NCBI GenBank assembly: GCA_020746995.1
Contig: JAGPXD010000003.1
Coordinates: forward strand, 6,324,001 to 6,388,000
Direction of reading: 5' to 3'
From: Plectosphaerella cucumerina
Taxonomy: Eukaryota > Ascomycota > Sordariomycetes > Glomerellales > Plectosphaerellaceae
Length of the DNA stretch: 64,000 nucleotides
Both the position numbers and the translations under genes were made by a program. Position 1 is the first letter of the stretch; each line of letters opens with the position of its first letter. Below the pieces are notes generated by a model. It did no database searches, had not been told where the DNA came from, and worked only from the letters and a program-made list of their open reading frames with translations. This document shows, piece after piece, positions 21,211 through 33,000 of the stretch.

Positions 21211-23861
21211 TCACGAGAAGGAGCCCGTAATGCGGTCCGCGCCCAAAAGGCCGACCAGTTCACTGCTGCCAAGTGCACCACCACTTGTCGAGCTTCCAGC
21301 TCGTCCCGAGGATCCTTGATGCAGAACTGCCTGGAGTTCTTTGCTGAACGGAAGGACTGGATCAAGTGCCTCCAAAGTCAGGCTTTGGGCATCATCCCAC
21401 CAACCGAGCTTGACATATACAAACACGAGCTTCATCGTGATGTCCTGAGTGAAACTCTGGGGCCCCACGGTCGTCTTGAGACGACACAACAGATCGAAGT
21501 ACAGACTTTTGGCCTGGACCCAACGGTCTGTAGCGCAGTAGGTCGCTGCAAGGTCGGCCATACTTGTAAGAGTATCAGGATGAGATTCACCCAGGGTTTT
21601 ACGACGCCGCTCCAGATTCTGGAGTCGCATGGTCTCTGCTGCGGAGAACATCTCCTGGTTGTGGAACATATCCGCAAGATGGACCCGAAATCGTAGCGTT
21701 ATCGGGTCGTCCAAGCCCACTTGCATCTCATAGTGAGTTACCACGTTTTCGATCAGCTTCTGGGCGTGGTGCAGTTTTTCTGAAGCGTGGAGGCTTGATG
21801 GGAGGTCGATGAGTGCGTTCGGGAGGGCGATTCCAAGTTTGTGAGACCAGGCCCGAGATACTTCGGTCTGCACCTCCTTGGAGATCTCAACCATGTAATT
21901 TTGCTGCAACTTGGCAGCGAGAATGATCTCAAGCGTTTCGGGTTGTTCTGGTTTGAGTATGTCCTTTTCGGCCGCTGTCTGGCCCAGGTATATCGACGCA
22001 AGTTCAGTCAACGTCCACAAGGTATACTGGCTGTTGTTCCCAAGCTCCTCCTCACAGCGTTTTGACAACTCCCAGAGCAGGCGTTCGACATCATCGGAAC
22101 GGCCAGTGGTTCTCCAATTCGACGCGAGACTCTTCATGTAAGAGACAGTATGAATGTGGCGGGTTCCACGCTCAAGAGCGTGTATGATATCCATGGCCTG
22201 GTGTGCCGAGGCCTCCAAGTTATCACGGTCTTGGTGAAGAGCCACCAACTCGTTCATGCTGGCAAGGGTACGTGGGTGGTCTTCACCAAGCCTTGTTCTG
22301 CGAGCACTCAGAAGCACCTTCTCCAGCTTGACGGCGCCACACCAGCGAAAGTCGTCACCAGGAATAACATCTTTGTCTGCTCCAGTCAAAGTGTATGGGG
22401 GATGGTTGGCTCCCAGCTCTGTGTGCCTTGCGCATTCTGCTGAGCTCTGCAGTCGGGATGCGCTTGGACTACGCTCGAAAAAAGCCTCGTATATACTGAC
22501 ATTCGTCCATAGCTCAGAAAGGATCAGGGCTCCGCGGCTCCCCGTTGGCGACTCAATGTTGTTCTTGAGGAGTGGTGAAATATGGGAGAGGAGCCTTTGG
22601 CACGAAACTACTGATTCCGCGCCGGTGAAACAGAAGTGTTGAGCCGCAAGCCTGATGAAGAGCTGGAACCATCTTTCAGGATTCTCCGAGGTCATAGCGT
22701 GCGGATGGACAAGGTGATGAACAGCAGTATGCATACTGTATGAGTCTTTGACGGTTTTGAGAGGCTCGCCGTTGGACTCCACCGTGCTGACTGTGGGGTG
22801 GATGAGGAGGTAGGTTTCGAGTATGCTTATGTCTTGATGGAAGCCTCTTCGGGGATCTCTTTCGCACGGGACGAACTCGCCATCGTGTGTCTGACGTTGG
22901 TCGACGTAGCTGTGGAGCATCTCAGATGGTATGCCGTGGTAGTGAAATTGGCTCATCAGAGCCAGTAGCTGAGCAGCAGATGGCGCAATGCGACTGATGT
23001 GGACGATCGTCACGACAGAAGCTTTGATGACCGAAGTTGGAGTTTGATCAACGGGATCCATGATGTACTTTTGAAGTTCTGCAATGTACAAAGGGATAGA
23101 GAGCTGGCGAGCATTCATGTATGAAACAGCCATGGCAATTGCGAGGGGGTGATTGTCCAATGCAGCGGCAAGGCGGGCCGCATCAGTATTATCGTGTGAG
23201 ACGCGGAGGGTGGACCGAACGAGTTCATCTGCTTCAAGCATAGCAGTAGGTATTTTCTTTTCTTCCAATGTCGACTGAATGCCGGGTGAGGTGCGCAAGG
23301 TGATCAGTGTCTTGCCTCTGTCGGGTGAAGGCAAAAACTTCCTCAATTTGTCGAAGAGACCAGTGACTTCATTGATGCCGTCGAGAATCATGAGCCACTG
23401 AGGGATGTCTTCCCTCTCCAGATATTTGCGCACAGAAGTGCAATGGTCAAGACTCGGGTCGTGCCAGCCATATAGGTTGAGAGCCTCGGCGATGGACCAA
23501 TATGAGTCCGTGAACGTGTGACGGGTGTTGCAAACGACCCAGAACACGTTCATGCGAGGTTCGCTCTCTAAGATCCGGGAGGCAAAATCGAGAGCCAGCT
23601 GTGTTTTTCTGGTGTCCTGTTAGATCGAGTCAAAGCAAGTGATAAGGGAGATACATACCCCACGCCTGTCATGCCAGACAAGTATATTTGTCTTATCTGA
23701 GGATCGAAGTATCGACTTCTGATCCAGTTTTCGAGCTCCGGGCGGTGGACATAGTCCGGGCTGGGAAGTTGGGGGAGGACCACGATTCTGTTGGGAGTCG
23801 TAGTGGACGGTACAAAACGGTCTGCTGCAAACGCATGCTCAAGTCGCATGTCCGATGGCAT
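21211..23861 (-). CDS. STAND NTPase: NB-ARC plus TPR (fungal NLR-like receptor)
   Basis: Exon 1 (23861-23659) and exon 2 (23608-21211) are joined by a 50-base intron that splits the P-loop codon; the product is 866 residues. The P-loop GMTGVGKT lies at residues 63-70 after splicing. A Walker-B-type WLMILDG follows at about 139-145, an RNBS-B-like LITLRTSP, and a GLPL-type NHPLAIAM at about 219-226. From about 516 to 806 there are TPR units of the kinesin-light-chain/NPHP3 kind, such as TRLGEDHPRTLASMNELVAL and KTLGESHPDTLTSMADLAAT. This is the NB-ARC/TPR architecture of fungal NLR-like proteins, known from heterokaryon incompatibility and non-self recognition. Only about 60 residues precede the P-loop, so no N-terminal effector domain is visible. 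The open frame continues upstream to 24290, but that part is Pro-rich and overlaps the divergent gene's start. Confidence 0.9.
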
Positions 23862-24206
23862 GATGCACAGTTCTGATGACTTCGTAGTAGGAATCGAGGA
23901 CTTGAAGCTGGGTACGCTGTGTGCGATGTTTGGAGGTGTGAAGGATGAGGTTGGGGGCTGCCCGCTGGGCTGTGGACCGTGGTCTATAGCTCGTGCTGGG
24001 AAGGTGTGATGCAGAGACAGGGGTCGGTCCAAAGGCCCCGGGGTAGGTTTGGGACGCTCCTGCAGGACCAGAACTAATGACTTACCTGCAGGAAGCCGGG
24101 TATCTGTGAGGGGTGCATCCGATGGCCAGGGTTGATGAATAAATATTCGTGGCTTTTCACCACCCTCCCGCTGGCTCCCTCTATTCATCCAGGGATTGCC
24201 TTCAAC

Positions 24207-25119
24207 ATGGATGCCAACGAACGCTCCTCCTTGTTGCCTGTCCATACGGCTCAGCCAAGCAAAGAGCCTGGCGGAGACACTACAGAGCACAAGAGTATCA
24301 GTCGAGCGGCCGAGACACTTTCGGTGCTCTCTATCATTCTCTTTTACCTTTTCACCGTTATATCCAGCTCAGGCTGTGTCATCTACAGCAAGGTTAACAA
24401 GCTACACGGGACAGACTCGGTGCTCCTGGTCGTGATCACCCCCAAGGTTATTGACCAGATATGGCTTATGTTTGGCGCCAATATCCTGGAGCTTTCATTC
24501 GGGGTTGCTGCCGCGACAGGCAAGGACGAAGACGAAAGGAAGGTGGGACGCAAGGCAAACATCATCGGAAAACATTTCAGCACCCTATCGAAGGCTATCA
24601 ACATCGACATCCACCTCAGTCTTCTCGCTGCGGATCGTATGCATCCTGCTATTGCTGCTACTATCTGCACTTTAGGGGCAATGCTCGCCATGTTCTGCTG
24701 TTGGACGAGTCTCGTGGGCATCAACGGGCTTGTAGAGGAATTCAAGGGGAAGGTCAATGACGAAAGGTATGAGCTCCATTGGGAATCTAGTGCTGCTGCT
24801 AATGCCTGTCAGGGAGTCTCGGGGGCTGGAGCGAGATGCGGAATCTGAGTATGGTCTAGGCCGCGGACTGCGGATATCTGGCGGCCGAAAAGTGGCGTGG
24901 GCGCTGGCAGCGGGCGCACTCTGTGCTTTTCTCACCTGGCTGACAGGCGATGTTGTTGTCCCTCCGGCTCTTTTCCACGATTTCATCTCAATCATCTCTG
25001 CATGCGATAGCATCGCAGGCAGTAAAGCACGAACTGGAAAGATCTGGGCTCTTTGCAAAGATTATGGGCGCGGAAAGTCTCTTCAAGAGGGTTGGTCTCG
25101 ATACTGGCACCGGGGGTAG
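24207..25119 (+). CDS. Multi-pass membrane protein, divergent neighbour of the NLR gene
   Basis: Exon 1 (24207-24766) and exon 2 (24813-25119) are joined by a 46-base GTATGA...TGCTAATGCCTGTCAG intron; the product is 288 residues. The N-terminus MDANERSSLLPV is cytosolic-looking. Hydrophobic segments are LSVLSIILFYLFTVISSS, the LMFGANILELSFGVAAA region, IAATICTLGAMLAMFCCWTS and VAWALAAGALCAFLTWLTG, giving about four membrane spans. No known family is recognised. The start codon is 345 bases from the NLR start, so the two genes share a promoter region. Confidence 0.7.
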
Positions 25120-25964
25120 AGAGTTGAGGGGAGTTGGACCTAGATCGGGGGCGGCGGGCTACCGCAGGGCCATCTGGCCCGTTCCGCGCGGCAGCACACG
25201 CCCAGAAAATCGCTGTCTTCTCGCTGAAATTTCCCCGTCTTGGAGAGCTTGTTGGGTCATATCTGGTGATGTGTCCACGCTTGGGTACATCCGGTAGGCT
25301 GAGGACAGCCAGGGTGCATGAGGCCAGGGTAGGTGTAGCGCCAACAGAGAGGGTGGGGGGTTGGGATTGGGAAGGGGGGTGCCAAATTGGGTCCACTGAC
25401 TTGCAGGAGATAGCCCTCTCTGGCTGCTCCCGGATCGATTCCCCGAGACCTCATGCCACATGACTCGAGGCCTTTACGCCCCCATCTGCCAGGCCGATAA
25501 GAAGCTTGCCGCTAATAAAATCGCCAAGCGAAGATCAGGACTCTGGCGCTGACGTGGCTGGACAAGCATTCTCGGAAGACGCATAAGGTCTGAAGCTGAT
25601 TACCATGCCAAGTCGACCTTGTCCAAAGCCTTGTGGACGAGACCACTACAGTACTAGGAGGGGGGGAATTGTCTCGGAACTCCATCGAAACACATACTCG
25701 TACTGGCGTGAAATTTGATTAGCGTGTGAGGGATGGTCCATAATTAATGCGTAACTTGGACAAAAAGCGATTGCTAGAGTGACACCGCCACCTATAGAGT
25801 GATGGAAGTAAAGTGAGACACTACACCCTTTAGTGATCTAACTTTACGCACGGAAGTGCCAACAAGAAAAAGGAGGGGGCACCATTGTCCTTGGCAGCTC
25901 CGTTGCTTTTGTGGTGTCGCCAGCTTGCCCTATAAAGCCCCCTCTGTATCAGCAGGGCCCCTTG
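25120..25964. other. No gene seen; contains promoter of the next gene
   Basis: Short overlapping frames only. A TATAAAG element at 25931-25937 lies 28 bases upstream of one possible start of the next gene and 88 bases upstream of the other. Confidence 0.4.
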
Positions 25965-26635
25965 ATGTCTGTTACCAAGACACCCTTGTCCCCAGCCTTT
26001 ACGTCGAAGATATTGACTCTTAGAATGGGCCCCAAACTTGAAATACCGGACTCTTTAGACTCCGTTCTCTTACCCTCTCAGCGACATGACCTACAGAACT
26101 TCTTGTGAGTAACACCTAGGGGCATATCTTCCAGCTGCTAATATTTTCTAGCACGAAGCTTCAGCAGCATGTACGGGTCAAAGACCGTGATCCGATGTGC
26201 GGCCCTCTCGCCTACTACACATCATGGGGTGAGCTAGACACAGATTCCCCAGCAAGCGAAATTCTCCATCAGTGGACGGAGTCTGATGCTGGGAAGGAGT
26301 TCCGCAGGAGGTATACGGAGCTCTTCGAGAGCGAGACAGAGGAAGTCGATACTATAGTTCATACCGTCATCTGTTCGAGTTTCGACAAGATCTGTTGTTA
26401 CGGGTCCGCAGGGCAATGGAAAGCACGACTCATTGGACTGAGACTGGCTGTTGGTCGTAACTATCATCCCTATATCAGCCGATGGATAGACAAGCTCCTC
26501 GGGGTGGAGCATGGAAAGGAGGAGCCAGGTGATGTTAGGGAAGTCTGGATTGACTACTGGAGGCATCGTTTGTTCACTGATTACCGTCACGTTGAAGCTT
26601 GTCAGGTAGTGAAGGCGACACTAGATTATATGTAG
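25965..26635 (+). CDS. Hypothetical protein, 187-207 residues
   Basis: Exon 1 (25965-26104) and exon 2 (26152-26635) are joined by a 47-base GTGAGT...GCTAATATTTTCTAG intron. The ATG at 25965 gives 207 residues and the ATG at 26025 (MGPKLEIPDS) gives 187; the TATA element at 25931 makes the second slightly more likely. The protein is ordered and mixed-charge, with segments such as SEILHQWTESDAGKEFRRRY, CYGSAGQWKARLIGLRLAVG and EVWIDYWRHRLFTDYRHV. No known domain is recognised. Confidence 0.65.
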
Positions 26636-27049
26636 ATGAACAGAAATGACATGGGCTGGACGAGACCAGTAGTTGGATTGAGTGACAACAAGATGATATA
26701 GCCTTTCAAGTTCAGGAGGATACTCGACTGACTTTGACAGGAGTGTATATATCAAACCAGGTCTTGCTGCGGGTATCCTACTAATCGTATGAGCGGAATG
26801 ATCTTGGCGTGCCTCCACTGACTGGGCAGTACGTCTATGGTGAGTTCCGGTATCGCGACAGGCGAGTCGCGATGCGGTCTCTCTCCTTCCTCTTCGATGA
26901 CCTCTGGTAGGGGCGGAAAGAAGATGGTCAGAAGCTCGTCGGCCTGCTCTACGCCGTGGGTGGTATTCGCGCCATCGAGACGTTGTCGTTGTCTGCTAGC
27001 AAGTCATTCCAGTGTGTCTTCCTCTGTTGTCGGATGGCGTGTTGCCGTG

Positions 27050-28140
27050 GCTCGGTTTCGCTAGAAGGTGTGAATGTGACGGAGTTGGGTCAGGTCAGAC
27101 GTCCACTACCGCTTTACGTATGGCGTTGGTTTGGCCTTCGGCACCAGAGCCTGTGCCGTATTCTGTACGTTCCGCAGTACCGACACCACCAGCACCCACC
27201 GCCCTGGTAGCTGTGTAGTATCGATGCCGCCGTCATGTCCGGGGGTTCGATCGGCACCTGTTCCTCCTCCAAGTCCGGATCGCCCTTCGCCCTTTTGCAA
27301 ATGTCTGGGGCGTAATCTCTGTCCATGTGTGGTGTCCCATCGGGTCCGTCAGAAGCCTGCCCTTGATCGGCCGGGCCTGCGGTTCGTGGAAGGCCAGCAC
27401 CGCAGCATGGCGAGGTAGACCACCATGAACCCAGGAGCCATGTAGGTTTGTCTGTCGCCAGGCTATCTTCGTAATCTGTACATCGTGCTCTCCGCCAGTC
27501 GCCTCGGCAACTACGACACGGATGTTCCTCATCTCGTCCAGGACCGCCGTACTGGTCGACTTGATGGGGTGGAGCTCGTCTCGCAGCATTTGGGTTCCTC
27601 GGGGGAGCTTGACTTCTATAAGTCGCTTGATCGTGGCATCTTCGGGTCCTTGATCGCGGCCAGCCAGGCATCGCTAGTTGGACTGGTCTTCGGCTGTCCT
27701 GACCTCGTCGTCCGCCAGAGCGCGGATGGCGCCCGGTGCGATCTCGTCGTTAATCCTCGATGTGTCGATCGTGTAGTGGAGTATTTCGGTGACGCTCTGG
27801 GCCGGGTTCGAGATGGATGTGTCGGCTTGCGACGCCCATAGCGTTTGGACAGGGGTCGGGGCTCGATGGCTTCGAGTTGTTCGCGGCCCTGCTTCAGCTC
27901 CTCGCCTATTTGTTTCTTAGTGTCTTTCAGCTGTCGCAGTACTTTGACCTCCGTCGAAGCTTCCCGAGAAGCTCGAGCGCTTTCTGGAGCATCGCGCGTC
28001 CATCGTAGCCGCCATTGCTTCTCTTCTCGGCTGGGCGGTCGGTCTCTTCGTCAATCGGTGTCGCGCTTGGTGCAGTTCGAGTGCTCCTCTCGGTCCCCTC
28101 GATCGTGTTTTCGAGGTCTCGTTTGTTTGAACAGTGGTTG
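27050..28140 (-). mobile_element. Decayed retroelement-like coding relic
   Basis: On the minus strand, several frames carry protein-like blocks interrupted by stops and shifts. They include a charged coiled-coil (EVKVLRQLKDTKKQIGEELK), then TIDTSRINDEIAPGAIRALA, then after a stop DATIKRLIEVKLPRGTQMLR and STAVLDEMRNIRVVV. The order of coiled coil then small globular domain resembles the first protein (gag-like) of fungal non-LTR or LTR elements, but no reverse transcriptase is present. The whole piece is broken by at least one stop (near 27675) and frame changes. The family assignment is tentative; the coding decay is what the sequence shows. Confidence 0.45.
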
Positions 28141-28324
28141 TAGCTAAATCCCCCCTCGGGAATATCAGTACGGAAAATCTATGGAGCTCTTAGGTTCTGA
28201 CGTCAGTCTGTCCCAGGCTTCTTACATAATATTTCACGTGACTGATATTGTCCAGTCATTATACCTCCACTTCCTTTTATCGTCGCAAACCACATACCAT
28301 TTTCGGGCATCCAACCGCTTCGAA

Positions 28325-29138
28325 ATGCCAGATTCTACCGAGATTGAAAGGATGGTCGAACTTTGCCGAAAGAAAATCGAAGGTGGACAGAAAGATCGGA
28401 TTACAAGGGAGGAGCCAGGGAGGCAAGCGAATTCCCATGAAGCCCAACTTGAAGCAGAAGCCCGGCGAGACGAATGGGCTGAGCGATTTATCCAGTACTG
28501 CGTCACTATATGCCTACAAAATCGGAAACCTGGGTCAAAATGCCGTGAGGCAAAAGCAGCCAAGATTGCCAATCGGGTTGTTGACGGCCTCTGGGTCAGA
28601 AGTACAATCAGGGACCGCGCCCTAGGTGTATATGAAGGTCTTGCAGGTAGGTCCCAGTGACAACAGATCATTCGTCCCATATCACTCATGGATAGATAGA
28701 GAAGAATTATGTTATGCGAAGAGTCTCCGAGTGGAATGCTCGGGATGTAAATGCCTTCGTGGATTGTCTTATTCGTGTGTTGAGTGGTCCGCCCTGCCTT
28801 CTGAAGCTGCCGCGGACCATGATTTCATTCCCAGCATACGAGACTTACCTAAATCTTAGGAGTCTCGGACGTCGAATTCCGTATGTCTGCATCTTTGTTA
28901 TTCTCCTCCCTTAACTAACCTCTGCAGGCTGCGGGAAGTTTTCAAGGAAATTGGGCTACCCAATGTCGCCGAGGCCCTTGAGGTGGAAGAGTCCAGTCAG
29001 ATGGTTCCATTTCGGAGCTCGCGCCCTTACGATGTCGAACGCATTCATTTCGTCCAGGGCACAGACCAGAGCCCATTACTGTCAACAGGGCGGAATCAGC
29101 AGCTACACGACACCGACCTGGACGATATCTTTGGGTAG
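28325..29138 (+). CDS. Hypothetical protein, 237 residues
   Basis: Exons 28325-28646, 28700-28880 and 28928-29138 are joined by introns of 53 and 47 bases (GTAGGT and GTATGT donors). The start MPDSTEIERMVEL is the first ATG of a good exon; an upstream in-frame ATG at 28181 would add a hydrophobic leader and seems less likely. The N-terminal part is a highly charged helix (CRKKIEGGQKDRITREEPG). The middle contains ARDVNAFVDCLIRVLSGPP. The C-terminus is acidic (LHDTDLDDIFG). No known family is recognised. The stop codon is only four bases from the stop of the convergent gene. Confidence 0.65.
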
Positions 29139-29142
29139 ATAA

Positions 29143-29802
29143 TCAATCTTTTCGAGTAGTCGTCTGATATACAGACACGAAGGCACACATGCCTCGTGAT
29201 TGAACAGCGCTTTCGCCTCGGACACAGAGCTTCTCCCCTCCCCTCAGGATAAGAAGGTCTCCAACCTGGCATTTAAAAGATGAGCCAACCTTCTGCCCAT
29301 CAGTAACTTCCCTCTCAACAAAGCCCTCCGACGCGAGTTCGTGCGTTGAGTCAGAAGGCCCCATCGTGTGTCCTAGTATAGCGCTTTCGGCTTTCGGTCG
29401 CGGCAAGGCGATGTAGACCGCAACTCGATCATTCTTCGATGAAATACTACCACCCTGAAGCCATACAACCTGAGATTCTCGGAATATATGATCTTGGTCG
29501 ATCGTGACCTCGTACTGAGTAGCCCAGTCTGATAAAGCCTTACGCTACCGTTCATTAGTGATTATGCAGGCTAATTTTGGAGAGAGTCTTGTAACCAATG
29601 CTTCGTTCGTACGGACGATGTTCTTGAGCTCATTGACTGTTGAAGGGGCCAGGTCGGTGGGTAGCCTCTTTAGATCCATCCTGCCGGGCACAAACACCAT
29701 GTCCTCTGGACTGCATGAGAATTTGTGGGCTATCCTTCGTATTTCTAGAAGGACACTACGTATATCCTTCTGATCGGTAGACGAGGTGCTGAGAACGAAC
29801 AT
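29143..29802 (-). CDS. Hypothetical protein, about 202 residues
   Basis: Exon 1 (29802-29596 or longer) and exon 2 (29544-29143) are joined by a 51-base intron, GTTACA...CACTAATGAACGGTAG. The intron removes an in-frame TAG, so the gene is not broken. The spliced junction reads VRTNEALRKALSDWATQYEV. The open frame continues upstream of 29802 in a protein-like way (to about 29889) but without an ATG, so an earlier exon is possible. Ordered segments include KDIRSVLLEIRRIAHKFS and KVGSSFKCQVGDLLILRGGE. Function unknown. Confidence 0.6.
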
Positions 29803-30078
29803 GGAATCATGGACCGCCTGAGTCGAATCGGTGAAAGTTGAGACTTCGTAAAGTCCTGGATGCGACTTTGACGAATTGAAATCCACCAAACAATCACGTG
29901 ATGCTACTTACTTCCCGATGACTCAGCTACTACCCCTCATCTGCCCTTTCACCCAACTCAAGGTCATACAGTAAAAACAACGATTATGTTCATGTGATTT
30001 CTGCCTGTCTGGCAGAGCCAACCCGCCACCTTCGTAGCCAGATGCGTCCATGTCTGTCAAGAGGGTCATCCGCAACCA

Positions 30079-33000
30079 CTAGACGGATGAACAACCGCGC
30101 GATCGTCTCCACGGTAAAGACAGCACAGTGATCTGGTCTCTGATCATAACATCGCGTGTCGCCTCGGCCGCCAAGATCCACTGGCCAGCTCGTCGCTTAG
30201 TAACCAGACGCGCTGTTGGACTTTCAGACGTGGTCAGAAGTCTCAAGCAGCTCCCCATAGATGACATACAGATCTGGCACGCAGCCGAAGCCTGCATGTC
30301 CGGTCTTTCGAAGTCAAACGTCCAGGGTTCTTCAGGGTCCAGCGTGCCTAGCGGGAGCAGCTTGCCAGCGACCACGCCTATGAAGGCGTCCTTTGGGTAG
30401 ACGATGACGCCACTAGAGGTACTTGTCGTGGCTGCCTCTAGCCCCAGGGTAGTTCCAAACCTCCTGATGAGGAGCGATGTCCTGGTAGTGGGGTCGGGGC
30501 AATGACATGGGACCTCGTCACAGTAATCGCAGACCCTGTCACCCACCGAGATGGCTGTCGGGTCACTGGGCCATGGCAAATCCCCCCCTTTCCAGATGTT
30601 GAATTCTGTGAATGGAAATGGCTGTAAATGGCGCAGAATTGTCGCCTCGGCGCATGTGCTGAAGTCGGGACTTGTTGACTCCTCCCACCCAAACTGCACA
30701 TGTGATCCGCCTTCCCAAATGGAGCCTTGAAAGGCAAGAGCTGCGGCACAGATTGCCTTCATGTATTCATCCTCCTCAAGAAGACGATGCAGGAAGTCGC
30801 GCTGGGTCTCGTCGAGTTCGAAATATTCTCTGGCAGACTTCCCGTGAGGGTCTTCAGCTTTGAAGGGAATCAGGCTGAGGAGTCCACGAGAGGAGCCGTA
30901 TGTCCTGGACCACGCCTTTCCTTCGGCTTGCCATCGATGGTATGTTCGGATCGGGACGCCTAACTGGTTTGCGCTGTCTGTTGTGACGCCTCTGGTGGCA
31001 CGTGTCTTACCTTGCAGTCTAGGCGCAACCGGTTTGAAGAGTTCCAGTTTGTAAAGGCGCATGTGAAGTTGAGCCAGGTTGGCGCGGGCGCCTGCCTTGA
31101 CAATGGCCTTGACGTACCCACTGTGGTCTTGACGAGCCAGCTGTGGATCAGTATAATCTCGGTGCTGATCAACCAATGCCTTGAATTGGCAGACAGTAGC
31201 CCGACTCCCTAGCGCGCAAGCAAACCGGAAAACGTCGACGCACGGCATCGGATCCATCTTGTGGCTTGGAATGTGACAACGTCGATCGAGGCTCCGAATC
31301 TCCCCCTTGATTTTCTCCAAGACTGGGCCGATCTGCAGCGACCGGGGGCGGTTTTGATACGACTTTTTTATGGTGTTGTCTCTTGACCGCTTGGGATTGG
31401 TTGAGCATGTTGCATTCGCTGGTCGCTTTCGAGTTCGGATTGAATTGCTTTCAAGCGTGTATGGTACTTTCTCGAAGGATGGATGGTCTAAAGGGTAGAT
31501 ACCACATTCTCTACAGACTTTGAGAGATGGCGGAAAGGCTGGCTCTCCGGGGTGCAGGTGATTGATCGCTAGGGCCAGACAGCTGGTGTAGTTCACGACG
31601 CAATGATATTCGTCATCCTGGGTAACAAAGATCTCGCCTTCCCCCAGGCAGCGGATTCGAAAGCCAATATGCTCAGCCTCGAGGACCGATGGGGGAATGA
31701 AGAGATTGAGGTGACGGACAGCCTGCTTGCATTTTCCAAGCTTCCAATGCCGATTGATAAACTCCAGAAACTTGATATTGTCGCTCTTGTCGATGACGAC
31801 CCAGATTTTCCAACCGGGGCCAACAACAAGATTATAGGATCGCCATGCTGCATCCTCACAATGATAGGCTGTTCCCGACGCTTTCACCCCGAAATGCCAA
31901 TACGGAGTGTTGACACCAGGTAGCGTGGGCAGTCCGGCCAGCTGCTTTCCAGGGTGGAGAAGGGCGTCGAACTCAGTCGCGAGAGATGGCCCAACGTAAT
32001 ATGCCACAGGATCAGGCGGAGGAGAGCAGGCCAAACTTTCGAGGAACGAGTAGACAACGGAGAAGGGCGGTCGATTGCTATGGGATAAGTCCGGTGGGTG
32101 CCAATTGAAGTCCTCGGAGACAAAGGACTCAAGGCGTGGCGTACGCTTAAAGTCGTCCATCTCGCGTATCCATTTGACGAGTGTGACCGGTGCATCTTGA
32201 GCTGGTGCTTCAAGTTTCGAACGCAGCTCCTCCCAGCGGAATAATGCCTTCTGGATCTTGACGACTCCCCTGAAGAGCTTGTCTTGGGCGAATCTGGCCA
32301 AATGACGAGGCAGAAATTTGCCCATCTGGGACAATTTTAATGAGAATCGCTCATCAGTCTGCTCGTTGTATAGTTCTTGAAGCCTAGCCGTCGGCCGAGG
32401 AGTAGTTTTTGGGACTTTCATGAACAAGTATTCGGTACATGGGGTAGAAATGGGCTCTTCGGGGGGAGGTTGAGCTCCTCCAGCTTGTATGATTTCGTTG
32501 GACAGAGTGAACTGTGACTCGATTGTTGTTGGCGACTTTGGGCTGATTGGAGAGACTGGGGGTGACTCGGTATCGGGTGTGCTGGCTCTGGAGGCGATTG
32601 GAGCCGTCGCTTGCGATTCGGCTTCGGGTGCTGGGGGTTGTTCGACATCGGGCGTACGTGCTCTGGGAGTGACTGGAGACGCTTCTTGAGATTCAGTGTC
32701 GGGCGTGCTTGCTCTAAGGGTGACTGGAGATGCTATCGGCGGTTCGGTATCGGGTGTGCTTGCCACAGACACCGCTGGTAATTCGGTACTGGTGCTTCTG
32801 GTGAACGACTGTGGCTCGATTGTTGATGGCGAGTTTGAGCTCGTAGCTGTGCTTGAACTAGGAATGTTTTCTGACACAAGACTCGTGTCGGCAGGAGACC
32901 GCGGTCGCAGGTCTGGGGTGGATTGTGGGGATGTTGAAGGAGATGGTGTTGACACAGAGTGTGAGGCGGTGGCTTCGGTCCCGAGAGCATCTTCAGGAGC

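Noticed and set aside
27485..27841. Plus-strand frame of 118 codons.
   Set aside because: Antisense of the retroelement-like relic and without motifs of its own.
29545..29547. In-frame TAG suggesting a pseudogene.
   Set aside because: It forms the last bases of a good intron with a CTAATG branch site; splicing restores the frame.
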